NCBI RefSeq assembly: GCF_029240175.1
Contig: NZ_JARBTM010000005.1
Location: 248,001-312,000 of the forward strand
Source of the DNA: Anaerosolibacter sp.
GTDB lineage: Bacteria; Bacillota; Clostridia; Peptostreptococcales; Thermotaleaceae
Length of the DNA stretch: 64,000 nt
Direction: 5' to 3'
Shown piece after piece: positions 15,182 to 23,737 of the stretch; position 1 is the stretch's first letter, and each line of letters opens with the position of its first letter. The notes under the pieces were generated by a model. That model was not told the DNA's origin and did not search any database. It saw only the letters and a list, made by a program, of their open reading frames with translations. A program made the translations under genes and the position numbers.

Positions 15182-15290
15182 AGGGGTGCAGGGGAAGTAT
15201 TCCCATGCCGTAGTCAGAGGGGTGCTCAGGCTGCCTAGCAGCCGTCGAAGGGGAACTAGGTTCCCCTAGCGAAGGCATCGAATATGGGTT
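15182..15290 (+). ncRNA. GC-rich structured leader or element upstream of the diguanylate cyclase
   Basis: About 110 bases of markedly higher GC than the neighbourhood with nested palindromes: GGGAA/TTCCC near 15195, GGCTGC/GCAGCC with CTA loop at about 15231-15245, GGGGAAC/GTTCCCC with TAG loop at about 15255-15271, and an outer ATGCC/GGCAT pairing near 15206 and 15280. It does not match the cyclic-di-GMP aptamers I know. It may be an unknown cis-acting RNA of the gene at 15330, or the end of a lost IS200/IS605-type element whose RNA is structured in this way. Confidence 0.4.
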
Positions 15291-15329
15291 AAGGACATAT
15301 GATGAAGAAAAATGAGGGAGGGTATACCC

Positions 15330-16883
15330 ATGAAGATAGGAATTAGAATGAAAATGAGCCTCACGATGCTAATATTAATCAGTATTCCTATCTATGTGCT
15401 GGGGGCCTCATCCTATGGAAAAGCAAAAGAGATATTGATCCAAGAGTTAAATGAGGTGAATCTTAGAACCATAGAACATATGAATGATTTTTTTATCCAT
15501 CACTACATGGAAGAAATAGAATCTACTGTAGATATTTTTTCAAGTGATCCAGCGCTGGTTGAATCACTAACTGCTGAATCAAATAGCTTAAATGTGACAG
15601 CGGATTGGGAGATCATTCGAAAACTTAATTCAGACCTTTGGCATGTTGTGGTTGGGACAAGCAAGGGCGAAATTTATGTCGTTCCAGATTGGCTGCCGCC
15701 CAATGGGTACAATCCCATCATTCGGCCTTGGTATGCAGCTGCCATGAAGGAAAAGGGGAAAATCGCTTGGAGCGAACCCTATGAAGAATTGGTTACTCAC
15801 GAGACGGTAATCAGTGCCTCAAAGACCATAGAAAATCAACAGGGTGAAGTTGTAGGGGTGTTTGCGATCAATACCTCCCTCCAAAAACTTTCAATGGCAG
15901 TAGAAGGGACGAATCTGGGAGATGGTGGATATATGATGATTTTAGATCAAAATGGACAGATTATCGCCCATCCCGATGAAAATGCCTTAGGAAATACAGT
16001 GATTCAGCAGGGGTGGTATTCCTCCTTAACGAAAGGGAAAGATGCATTTTATGCAACCGTAGGCGGCAAGGGTGTATTTATAAGTTATATGACGATTCCA
16101 AAAACTGGATGGAAGATCGTCGCATTGATGCCGAAGGAAACTTTGGAAAGGGAGGTTGAACCAATACGACAGCGGACAATCTCCATCGCTCTGATTAGTG
16201 GACTTTCTGCTGTGTTGGTAGGCATATTTTTCTCCCATACATTGGTGGGAAGAATCAAAAAAATTATGGAATATATGGGACAGGTTGAAAGCGGCAATAT
16301 GAAAGATCACTATCATTGCCGGGGAAATGATGAGATTTCTGAGCTGAATAGGAAGTTTAACCAAATGGTTGATACGCTGAATCATACAATGACAGAAATG
16401 GAGAAAATGGTTATGCTGGATGGATTGACAAAGATATACAATCATAAGTATATGTATGAACGTCTTGACCAAGAAATACAAGAAGCTAAGCGATATGGGA
16501 AACATTTGACCGTAATCATGGTGGATATAGATCATTTTAAGAAAGTAAACGATGTGTATGGCCATCAGGTTGGTGACCATGTGTTGTCTAAACTGGCGAT
16601 GTTCATAAAGGATAATCTAAGGAGTATGGATATTGTGGGCAGGTATGGAGGCGAAGAATTCATGATCATTTTACCAGAGACAGCATTAGCACAAGGTTAT
16701 ATGGTGGCGGATAAGATACGGCAGTTGGTTGAATCCATGGAATGGGAGGAAAAAAATCTGAAAATCACCATAAGTGGCGGCGTTACAGCGTGGATGGATG
16801 AGGGTGCATTGAAAATGGTAAAAAAGGCGGATGATCTACTATATCAGGCAAAAAAGAACGGAAGAAATAGAATAGAGCAATGA
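15330..16883 (+). CDS. diguanylate cyclase with Cache sensor and HAMP domain
   Basis: 517 residues. A membrane helix at about 8-30, an extracellular dCache-type sensor at 35-280 (with IRPWYAAAMKEKGKIAWSEPY, typical for it), a second helix at 282-305, HAMP at about 305-355, then GGDEF at about 360-517. The catalytic motif GGEEF is intact and an inhibitory site RSMD lies five residues before it, so an active, feedback-controlled cyclase is expected. It turns two GTP into cyclic-di-GMP in response to an external ligand. ATG chosen after GGGAGGG. The product is the ligand of the riboswitch at 4309. Confidence 0.93.
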   Translation: MKIGIRMKMSLTMLILISIPIYVLGASSYGKAKEILIQELNEVNLRTIEHMNDFFIHHYMEEIESTVDIFSSDPALVESLTAESNSLNVTADWEIIRKLNSDLWHVVVGTSKGEIYVVPDWLPPNGYNPIIRPWYAAAMKEKGKIAWSEPYEELVTHETVISASKTIENQQGEVVGVFAINTSLQKLSMAVEGTNLGDGGYMMILDQNGQIIAHPDENALGNTVIQQGWYSSLTKGKDAFYATVGGKGVFISYMTIPKTGWKIVALMPKETLEREVEPIRQRTISIALISGLSAVLVGIFFSHTLVGRIKKIMEYMGQVESGNMKDHYHCRGNDEISELNRKFNQMVDTLNHTMTEMEKMVMLDGLTKIYNHKYMYERLDQEIQEAKRYGKHLTVIMVDIDHFKKVNDVYGHQVGDHVLSKLAMFIKDNLRSMDIVGRYGGEEFMIILPETALAQGYMVADKIRQLVESMEWEEKNLKITISGGVTAWMDEGALKMVKKADDLLYQAKKNGRNRIEQ

Positions 16884-16985
16884 TTATATTTGGAAGAATC
16901 TCTAATTTTATTGAACAGAGGTAACAGATATGATACCCTAGATATGATATGGAAAGACCTAGGAATGAGTGGAGGGGGATTCGTA

Positions 16986-17630
16986 ATGCTCAACAGTGTT
17001 CAAGGTGTCATATTTGATTTAGATGGAACCCTTGTTGATTCTATGTGGATTTGGAAACAAATCGATATTGACTATTTGGAGAAACGCGGCTTAGGGCTGC
17101 CTGAAGATTTGCAAAAGGAAATAGAGGGAATGAGCTTTACAGAAACAGCCCATTATTTTAAAGAGAGATTTTCATTGTCAGACCCTATAGACGTCATTAA
17201 AGAAGAATGGCTGGGTATGGCAGCCGATTTTTATGCAAGAAGGATTACCTTAAAAAAAGGTGTCATTCCTTTTCTAACTTTCCTCAAAGAAAACAATATC
17301 AAAATGGGAATAGGAACAAGTAATGCCAGGGATCTGGCAGAGGCGGTTCTAAAAAACCATAATATTCTTCATTATTTTGATTCGATACGAACTTCTTGTG
17401 AAGTGGAAAAGGGAAAACCGAATCCAGATGTATTCTTGAAGGTCGCTGAAGATTTGCAGCTTGACCCAGCTCGATGTCTTGTATTTGAGGATACTTATGC
17501 CGGTGTTCTTGCAGGAAAACGGGCAGGCATGCAAGTAATTGCCATTGCTGATGAGCATTCCTTCCCCTACAAGCATGATATTTGTGCTTTGGCCGATAAG
17601 TATATTGAGGATTATGAAGAAATAGCCTAA
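16986..17630 (+). CDS. HAD-superfamily phosphatase (beta-phosphoglucomutase-like)
   Basis: 214 residues from the ATG preceded by GGAGGGGG. An open frame continues upstream to 16890 without a site. The first HAD motif DLDGTLVDS (about residue 12) contains both catalytic aspartates. Motif II is GIGTSN, motif III the Lys of GKPNPDVF, and motif IV VFEDTYAGV. The small helical cap is of the beta-phosphoglucomutase type. It probably hydrolyses a sugar or nucleotide phosphate. Substrate unknown. It follows the cyclase by 102 bases. Confidence 0.9.
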   Translation: MLNSVQGVIFDLDGTLVDSMWIWKQIDIDYLEKRGLGLPEDLQKEIEGMSFTETAHYFKERFSLSDPIDVIKEEWLGMAADFYARRITLKKGVIPFLTFLKENNIKMGIGTSNARDLAEAVLKNHNILHYFDSIRTSCEVEKGKPNPDVFLKVAEDLQLDPARCLVFEDTYAGVLAGKRAGMQVIAIADEHSFPYKHDICALADKYIEDYEEIA

Positions 17631-17656
17631 AGCCGAGTCCATACTCGGCTTTATAA
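17629..17656 (+). terminator. terminator of the HAD gene
   Basis: AAAGCCGAGT (17629-17638) and ACTCGGCTTT (17643-17652) around CCAT. The first arm begins within the stop codon. Confidence 0.85.
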
Positions 17657-17733
17657 ATGTTTTTGAAAGTGCATATTCAGGTCAGAATCATAGGAAAATA
17701 GGATTAGGTAGAAATATTTGGGGTGATCAATCA

Positions 17734-19104
17734 ATGAATTTGCCAAAGGATTTTTTAGAGAAAATGCGGTTTCTGTTAAAAGATGAATATGAGGGTTTTA
17801 TAGCCAGCTATAGGGAGAACAAATTGCAAGGACTACGTGTTAATACACTAAAGATATCGGTAAAAGACTTTTTAAAACAGAATGTATTTCAATTAGAGCC
17901 TATTCCTTGGGTAGGGGAAGGGTTTTATTATCCTGTTGAGGAGAGGCCAGGTAAACATCCATTTCATGAGGCCGGATTATATTATATTCAGGAGCCCAGT
18001 GCTATGGCAGTAGGAGCTGCCCTTGATCCTCAGCCAGGGGAACGTGTGTTAGACCTTTGTGGAGCACCCGGAGGGAAATCCACCCATATTGCAGCTAGGC
18101 TTAATAATGAAGGATTTTTGCTCGCCAATGAAATCCATCCTGCCAGGGCGAAAATTCTAGCCCAGAATGTGGAACGGATGGGTATCAAAAACTGCGTAGT
18201 AACCAATGAAACCCCTGAAAAGTTAGCCCACCGATTTCCAAGATATTTTCACAGGATTCTAGTAGATGCTCCATGCTCTGGAGAAGGAATGTTTCGAAAG
18301 GACCCAGATGCTTGTGAAGAGTGGAGTTTAGAGAATGTAGCCTTGTGTGCGAATCGGCAGCTTCAAATATTGGAGGAAGCAGGAAAGATGCTGATGCCTG
18401 GGGGGCGATTGGTATACTCTACGTGTACATTTTCACCAGAGGAGAATGAAGGGGTTATTGACCAATTTCTAAAGAAGCATCCTGAATATTCTGTAGAGGC
18501 TGTAGTATCACATGAAGGCTTCAAACCCGGAAGAAAAGAGTGGATACAAACAGATAATACGTCCATTGAAAAGACAATACGGTTATGGCCCCATCACCTA
18601 AAAGGAGAAGGGCACTATGTGGCAGTACTAACCAAAAATGATGGTGAGGGCCCAGAAAAAATAAAGACTATAGAAAAGTCAGTAGATCGTAAGCTGTTGA
18701 AGGATTATTTTGATTTTGGGGAAGCATATTTAAATGAAACACCAGAAGGTGAATACATATTATTTGGGGAGCAATTATATATTATACCTAAGGAGATGGT
18801 ACGCCTAGAGAAGTTAAAAGTACTTCGCCCTGGATGGCATTTAGGAGCCATCAAGAAAAATCGATTTGAGCCATCCCATGCCTTGGCACTATCTTTGAAA
18901 GAAGAGGATTGTAAGTTCAATATCAGCTTCGAGATAGGCGACGATCTACTACTTGCCTATCTAAAGGGTGAGTCGTTAAATGTAGAAGGACACAAGGGTT
19001 GGAATCTTGTTCATGTAGAAGGCTATTCATTGGGTTGGGGCAAACTGGCAGATCAGGTGTTAAAAAATCATTATCCCAAAGGCTTAAGGTGGTCAGGGAT
19101 GTAA
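17734..19104 (+). CDS. RsmF-type RNA (cytosine-5) methyltransferase
   Basis: 456 residues. The N-terminal part holds the GLRVNTLK and YYIQEPSAMAVGA segments of the NOL1/NOP2/Sun family. The AdoMet loop is LDLCGAPGGKSTHIA. The two catalytic cysteines are in DAPCSGEGMFRKD (motif IV) and YSTCTFSPEENEG (motif VI). The C-terminal 150 residues match the RsmF extension with a PUA-like end. It makes m5C in rRNA or tRNA. First gene of an RNA-modification cluster (gaps of 25 and 35 bases). A paralogue lies at 38551. Confidence 0.92.
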   Translation: MNLPKDFLEKMRFLLKDEYEGFIASYRENKLQGLRVNTLKISVKDFLKQNVFQLEPIPWVGEGFYYPVEERPGKHPFHEAGLYYIQEPSAMAVGAALDPQPGERVLDLCGAPGGKSTHIAARLNNEGFLLANEIHPARAKILAQNVERMGIKNCVVTNETPEKLAHRFPRYFHRILVDAPCSGEGMFRKDPDACEEWSLENVALCANRQLQILEEAGKMLMPGGRLVYSTCTFSPEENEGVIDQFLKKHPEYSVEAVVSHEGFKPGRKEWIQTDNTSIEKTIRLWPHHLKGEGHYVAVLTKNDGEGPEKIKTIEKSVDRKLLKDYFDFGEAYLNETPEGEYILFGEQLYIIPKEMVRLEKLKVLRPGWHLGAIKKNRFEPSHALALSLKEEDCKFNISFEIGDDLLLAYLKGESLNVEGHKGWNLVHVEGYSLGWGKLADQVLKNHYPKGLRWSGM

Positions 19105-19129
19105 TCCTTCAGCAGCGTGGTGAAGAAAT

Positions 19130-19774
19130 ATGATTTTAAAGGTGAAAAAAGAACAACGAGAAGCATTAGACTACCTATACCAACGATTAAAGGAAGATGA
19201 GAAAACAATAAAAGATATTCTTGGTAAAAAAGCATCTTTTCGACATAGCGCAGATGGTCGTTTCAACCATACGGTGGCAGTACTCCATCATGGCAGGGAG
19301 ATTCTCACCAAAGTAGTCTGCAACAAAGAAGTGGTAGAGATGGCGATCATTCTCCATGACATTGCCAAGCTTTCCGATGATGTCAATCATGAGAAAACGG
19401 GCGCTGTCATCGCCAAAGAATATCTAGAAAACAGATGCTATGGACAAGTATATACGCGACAAGTATTGGAATGTATTCGCCTGCATAACCAGAAAGGTCA
19501 AACACCCACTGCATCCATTGAAGTCAAAGTTGTCCAAGATGCGGATCTATTGGATAAAAGATTATTCTATGAGATACATCATGTATCGGCGGGAAGATTA
19601 TGGGAAGAAGGAAGAAAAACGGAATACGCAAAACTACTGAAGACTTACAAAGGAAACTTAAAAAAATATGCTGATTGGGCCAATTTTCCATTTGTAAGAC
19701 AACAGATACTGGGTGCCCTTAACAGGATAGAGAGAGAATTTTGTGAAGAGGAAATAAATCATCCGTTGATGTAA
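19130..19774 (+). CDS. HD-domain phosphohydrolase
   Basis: 214 residues. The metal-binding His-Asp pair is in AIILHDIAKLSD (about residue 81), with a first His in FNHTVAVLHHG and later ligands in IRLHNQKG and VQDADLLDK, in the order of HD-superfamily enzymes acting on nucleotides. It is set between two RNA methyltransferase genes, 25 and 35 bases away, so it is probably cotranscribed. What it hydrolyses is not known. Start by position: no strong ribosome site, with GGTGAAG nearby. Confidence 0.85.
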   Translation: MILKVKKEQREALDYLYQRLKEDEKTIKDILGKKASFRHSADGRFNHTVAVLHHGREILTKVVCNKEVVEMAIILHDIAKLSDDVNHEKTGAVIAKEYLENRCYGQVYTRQVLECIRLHNQKGQTPTASIEVKVVQDADLLDKRLFYEIHHVSAGRLWEEGRKTEYAKLLKTYKGNLKKYADWANFPFVRQQILGALNRIEREFCEEEINHPLM

Positions 19775-19809
19775 GGACAACATTCACCCACTAAGGAGGA
19801 GCAGCTTTC

Positions 19810-21165
19810 ATGAAAAAAAGAGAAATATTGGATTTGAAAATTGAGCAGGTAGAGTTTCCTTCCAAGGGCATTGCCTACCATGAAGGAAAACCTGTATATA
19901 TAAAAAATGCCCTTCCTGGTCAAACCGTAAGGGTACAAATCAGCAAGGTTAGGGACGATTATGCAGAGGGAAAAGTCCAGGAGGTCATTGAACGATCTCC
20001 AGAGGAGCAAGAATCATTTTGTGCCCATTATGGAATATGTGGCGGATGTGCCCAACAAACACTGACCTACAGCAAACAACTGGAGATGAAGGCTGAACAA
20101 GTAAAAAGGCTCCTTGATGCTGCTGAAATCGAAGATTATACTTTTCTAGGTATTGAAGGTAGTCCAGAAGAGTTTGCCTATCGTAATAAGATGGAATATT
20201 CCTTTGGAGATGCAGAGCGTGGCGGGGAGTTAACCCTGGGAATGCATGAAAAGGGAAAATTCAATTCCGTGGTGACCGTAGATCAATGTAAAATAGCCGA
20301 TGAAGACTTCAATCTAATCCTGAGAACCACGTTGGAATACTTCAAAAATAAAGGGGTTCCCAAATACAACAGTAAATCCCATGAAGGCTACCTGCGGCAC
20401 TTTATAGTCCGAAAAGCCAAAAGTACAGGAGAAACACTGGTAAACATCGTCACCTCTACCCAGATTCAGTTTGATATGGGGGAATGGGTGACACGAATCA
20501 GAGACCTGAATCTAGTTGGTAAATTGGTAGGTATTCTTCATACCTTTAATGATAATATCTCCGATGTGGTTATCAGTGAAAAAACAGATATCCTATGGGG
20601 ACAAGATTATTTTACAGAGGAGATATTGGGATTGAAGTTTAAGATTTCAGCCTTTTCTTTCTTCCAGACAAATTCCTTAGGGGCAGAGAAACTCTATAGC
20701 ATTGTTTTAAACTTTATGGAAAATGCCGATAACAAGACCATCTTTGATCTCTACAGCGGCACGGGCACCATTGGACAGATTGTGGCGAAGAAAGCAAAAA
20801 AGGTGATAGGTATCGAATTGATTGAAGAGGCTGTGGAGGCTGCCAATAAGAATGCCAAAATGAATGGTTTGGATAACTGCACATTCATGGCTGGAGATGT
20901 GCTGAAGAAGATTGATGAACTAAAGGTAAAGCCAGAGATCATTATCATAGATCCACCTAGGGTAGGTGTGCATCCCAAGGCTCTGCAGAAGATATTAAGA
21001 TACAAAGCCCCCGAGATTATCTATGTATCTTGTAACCCGAAGACCTTAACAGAGAACTTAAAAGATGCCCAGCAGGCTGGGTACAAGGTAGATAAGGTAA
21101 AAGTCATGGACATGTTCCCCCATACGCCCCATGTTGAGACCGTCGTGAGGTTGATGAGGAAATAA
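19810..21165 (+). CDS. rlmD: 23S rRNA (uracil-5) methyltransferase, RlmD/RlmCD type
   Basis: 451 residues. An N-terminal TRAM domain (about 1-60) is followed by the iron-sulfur cysteines FCAHYGICGGCAQQ with a fourth in VDQCKIAD. The methyltransferase core has LYSGTGTIGQIVA and DPPRVGVHPKAL. The catalytic Cys lies in YVSCNPKTL. This is the complete RumA/RlmD arrangement, forming m5U in 23S rRNA. Gram-positive members often serve two sites (RlmCD). AAGGAGGAG ribosome site. Terminator at 21175. Confidence 0.93.
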   Translation: MKKREILDLKIEQVEFPSKGIAYHEGKPVYIKNALPGQTVRVQISKVRDDYAEGKVQEVIERSPEEQESFCAHYGICGGCAQQTLTYSKQLEMKAEQVKRLLDAAEIEDYTFLGIEGSPEEFAYRNKMEYSFGDAERGGELTLGMHEKGKFNSVVTVDQCKIADEDFNLILRTTLEYFKNKGVPKYNSKSHEGYLRHFIVRKAKSTGETLVNIVTSTQIQFDMGEWVTRIRDLNLVGKLVGILHTFNDNISDVVISEKTDILWGQDYFTEEILGLKFKISAFSFFQTNSLGAEKLYSIVLNFMENADNKTIFDLYSGTGTIGQIVAKKAKKVIGIELIEEAVEAANKNAKMNGLDNCTFMAGDVLKKIDELKVKPEIIIIDPPRVGVHPKALQKILRYKAPEIIYVSCNPKTLTENLKDAQQAGYKVDKVKVMDMFPHTPHVETVVRLMRK

Positions 21166-21174
21166 GTTGAAATT

Positions 21175-21202
21175 AAAGAGCTAGAGAAATCTAGTTCTTT
21201 TA
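21175..21202 (+). terminator. terminator of the rlmD-like gene
   Basis: Eleven-pair arms 21175-21185 and 21190-21200 with a GAAA loop, one G-T pair, followed by T. Confidence 0.8.
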
Positions 21203-21273
21203 CTTTTGTGGACACGCCACTTCGGAAAAGCGTTTGTAGGAATTTATGCTTCAGAATGGTCAATTAATTATGT

Positions 21274-21307
21274 AAAAGGGACAAGAGGTTAGTACCGTAC
21301 TTGTCCC
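21274..21307 (-). terminator. terminator of the 21325 gene
   Basis: GGGACAAG (21278-21285) pairs with CTTGTCCC (21300-21307). Read on the minus strand the hairpin is followed by TTTTA. A further GGGACAAG copy lies beside it. Confidence 0.6.
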
Positions 21308-21324
21308 CCTTGTCCCTGCCTTTA

Positions 21325-21732
21325 TTATGATGCCTTTTCTTGAATTGCTTTTTTATTTTCAGTTGTCTTTAATTTTTCCCACGCTTGATATTGGCTAACC
21401 AAGTTCAGTGCTCTTTTGATTGTTTTATCCTGTACTTTTTCGGGGTTTTTAAGAATATTAGCCATTTGAACCAATTGAATTTCTAAAAATTTTGGATTGT
21501 TAAATTTACCTGAAAAAGAAGCCTTGTCCTTTTTCTTTGATACAGCTAGAGACTCTTTAAACATCAACAGTAGAAAACTATTTTTCTTTTGTTTTGGAAC
21601 TTGCTTTATCATGTCATAGGTCTGATTGAATAACTTCTCAATATTTCGTTTTCTATAATAATATAATGCAACGCCTGCGCCACCGCCTAAGCTTAGTATT
21701 GCTCCAACCGTAAATACACTCGTCATGTCCAT
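21325..21732 (-). CDS. membrane-anchored small protein, unknown function
   Basis: 135 residues from the ATG at 21732, which follows AGGAGTGG. An N-terminal helix (FTVGAILSLGGGAGVALYYY) anchors the protein. The rest is a highly basic, helical cytoplasmic domain ending EKLKTTENKKAIQEKAS. No catalytic motif. The gene is transcribed towards rlmD and ends with its own hairpin. The topology recalls small scaffold or DUF-type proteins of spore formers, but no family is claimed. Confidence 0.6.
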   Translation of the reverse strand: MDMTSVFTVGAILSLGGGAGVALYYYRKRNIEKLFNQTYDMIKQVPKQKKNSFLLLMFKESLAVSKKKDKASFSGKFNNPKFLEIQLVQMANILKNPEKVQDKTIKRALNLVSQYQAWEKLKTTENKKAIQEKAS

Positions 21733-21917
21733 GAATACCACTCCTTTAAAAAGATATAAATGCTCTTATATTTTACCATAAATCTTGTCTAAAAGCATTA
21801 GCTAAAGCATTTTACCAAGAAAAGATAATTAGATTTTTAAATCTAGTGGGCAATAGACCTTATTATATGATATTTTTAAGAAGGAAGAAGTATTAAAAAG
21901 CATTTATAGGTATTTAT

Positions 21918-21941
21918 AATATGACATAAACATGTCATATT
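21918..21941. promoter_or_regulatory. 10-bp inverted repeat, operator candidate
   Basis: AATATGACAT (21918-21927) and ATGTCATATT (21932-21941) around AAAC, 45 bases before the GyrI-like gene. No T-run. Symmetric and well placed for a regulator of the 21986 gene. Confidence 0.5.
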
Positions 21942-21985
21942 AGGAGAGCTGTACTGATCTTATCATAAAATGAAAAGAGGTATGA

Positions 21986-22609
21986 ATGGTGAAGAAGGTA
22001 GATTACAAAACTGATTTTAAAGACATTTATCTTCCTAAGAAAACCCCTGTCATCGTCACAGTGCCGACTATATCCTATATTATGATTGATGGTGAGGGTG
22101 ACCCCAATGGGGAGGCGTTTGCTCAAGCAACTGCAGCACTTTATAGTTTCAGTTATGCTGTAAAAATGTCGTACAAAAGTAAGGATGTACCAAAAGGTTA
22201 TTATGATTACACCGTATTTCCCCTTGAGGGGATATGGGATTTGCTGGATTACAATTTATCCCATACGGACAAAAATAACTTAAAGTATACAATCATGATC
22301 CGGCAGCCAGATTTTTTGACAACAGAGCTGTTTCAAAGATTTATGGAAGAGACAACAAAGAAAAAGCCGAACCCTTATCTTGATAAAATCGAATACAGAA
22401 CTGTAACGGAAGGGTTATGTTGTCAGATGCTTCATGTGGGAAGCTACGATAATGAACCAGAAAGCTTTAGACAGATGGAAGCGTTCTGCCAAGACAATGG
22501 ATATGCGCGAATTTCACGTACACATAGGGAAATATATCTTTCAGATCCTCGAAAGACAGAGTCCAATAAACTCAAAACCGTATTGCGTTTTCAGGTTGAA
22601 GTGAAGTAA
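21986..22609 (+). CDS. GyrI-like small-molecule binding domain protein
   Basis: 207 residues made of a single GyrI-like (SOUL/BacEff) domain, recognised by YIMIDGEGDPNGEAFAQATA at about 31-50, the central YDYTVFPLEGIWD and the closing YLSDPRKTESNKLKTVLRF. This domain binds hydrophobic ligands and usually sits behind a DNA-binding domain, but here it is alone, as in many Firmicutes. AAGAGGT site. A 24-base symmetric repeat lies upstream. Role unknown, possibly drug sensing. Confidence 0.88.
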   Translation: MVKKVDYKTDFKDIYLPKKTPVIVTVPTISYIMIDGEGDPNGEAFAQATAALYSFSYAVKMSYKSKDVPKGYYDYTVFPLEGIWDLLDYNLSHTDKNNLKYTIMIRQPDFLTTELFQRFMEETTKKKPNPYLDKIEYRTVTEGLCCQMLHVGSYDNEPESFRQMEAFCQDNGYARISRTHREIYLSDPRKTESNKLKTVLRFQVEVK

Positions 22610-22715
22610 AGGGGAATATCCCCTATTACTTATGCTCATTCTTCGTACCATCTTTCGCTATGATGGGAATTAGAAAAGATGGCAAATTCTCCTCGTCAGT
22701 CGTAACAAATGGGAC

Positions 22716-22931
22716 TTACTTTACTAACTTTTTCGCTTTTTGCACATCATTTGGTTTAAGGGTTGGTGGTATTTTGTCTCGGCCTAGTTGCTTTCCTACT
22801 ATATAACGTGCACATTTCGTTTCATTACCATAGCAGTAATGATCTTCAATTAATTTAACAAAATGCTCTGGAAAGTTTTTAAAGCTATCTTTATGGGAAT
22901 CACATACTTTTTTAAATCTACATCCAGACAC
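22716..22931 (-). CDS. small protein with four cysteines
   Basis: 71 residues from a GTG seven bases after GAGGAG. The frame continues to 22946 without a site. Cysteines at 4, 10, 33 and 40 (Cys-x5-Cys, later Cys-x6-Cys) could hold a metal or cluster. The sequence EHFVKLIEDHYCYGNETKCARYIVG recalls short domains linked to iron-sulfur or redox proteins. The C-terminal tail is basic. Function unknown. Confidence 0.6.
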   Translation of the reverse strand: MSGCRFKKVCDSHKDSFKNFPEHFVKLIEDHYCYGNETKCARYIVGKQLGRDKIPPTLKPNDVQKAKKLVK

Positions 22932-23097
22932 AGGATCACTCCTCAATGCAAATATTTTGACGGTACAATATATTACGCTTGTGGATCAGATTATGATACA
23001 AAATAGCGAGGTTTAGAGAAAATGGATGATAAATATAAAAATATATTGTAAGCATACATTTGTATCGTAGAAACATACTAATGATGAGGTGATCATC

Positions 23098-23298
23098 ATG
23101 GAAAAGAAAGATAAGAATCCTATAAGAGTAGATACTGTGGTTCAGAAAGACATGGGGAACACTAAGAACTATTTTGATAAGGAAGCAGGAGAAACACCAG
23201 GTGCAGAATCTGTGATAGATGATATGAACATGAAAGGGCAGCTGGAGGCGGAAGCGCTTGTGGAGAAATATGAAAACAGTGGCATAAAGACAATTTGA
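23098..23298 (+). CDS. small acidic protein, unknown function
   Basis: 66 residues from the ATG at 23098, six bases after GATGAGGTG. It is polar, low in hydrophobics, and probably mostly unstructured (MEKKDKNPIRVDTVVQKDMG and a GETPGAES turn). The terminator at 23300 makes it a closed transcription unit. It could be a spore or cytosolic small protein. No family recognised. Confidence 0.6.
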   Translation: MEKKDKNPIRVDTVVQKDMGNTKNYFDKEAGETPGAESVIDDMNMKGQLEAEALVEKYENSGIKTI

Positions 23299-23299
23299 A

Positions 23300-23332
23300 A
23301 CAAGAGCTCTAAGGGGCTCTTGTCTGATTTTA
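23300..23332 (+). terminator. terminator of the 23098 gene
   Basis: ACAAGAGC (23300-23307) pairs with GCTCTTGT (23316-23323), followed by CTGATTTT. Confidence 0.75.
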
Positions 23333-23467
23333 AGCAGTTGTATTTAATTTTGTTTGAAATTGAAATAATTTTTATAATAATATATGATGGGTATATCTAG
23401 TATGACAAGCAGATAGCCTTATGGAACACTGGAGCTGGACTATATAATGGAAAAGGGAGTGCAAAAG

Positions 23468-23626
23468 ATGTCAAGCAACAATATAGAACGAATGAAAAAG
23501 TTAATCGAAGAAAAGAAGAAACTAAGCGCACAGCAAGGACCTTCTGATGATAAGCCAAATCAAAAAATGGGGAATTATCGAAAGGCTTTTAAGAGTACAA
23601 AGCGTGGCGGGTTCTTTGATAAATAG
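23468..23626 (+). CDS. small basic protein (52 residues)
   Basis: GGGAG lies eight bases before the ATG. The product begins MSSNNIERMKKLIEEKKKLS and ends RKAFKSTKRGGFFDK. A charged helix is followed by a basic tail with a Gly-Gly-Phe-Phe end. Such short proteins with a basic, Gly-rich C-terminus occur in many Clostridia, and some bind nucleic acid, but I cannot assign a function. It precedes the SNF2 gene by 111 bases. Confidence 0.6.
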   Translation: MSSNNIERMKKLIEEKKKLSAQQGPSDDKPNQKMGNYRKAFKSTKRGGFFDK

Positions 23627-23737
23627 AAGGAAGAATGAAATATTAAGCCGATTAATAGGATAGGGGAGTGGGTATTATATAATAGCTTCCCCAAGCGATA
23701 TTTATGTAGATAAGTTTTAAACCAAAGGATGATGCAC

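Noticed and set aside
16026-16580. 184-codon minus-strand frame inside the diguanylate cyclase gene
   Set aside because: It is a shadow of the conserved HAMP-GGDEF coding region, His-rich by codon reflection, without a ribosome site.
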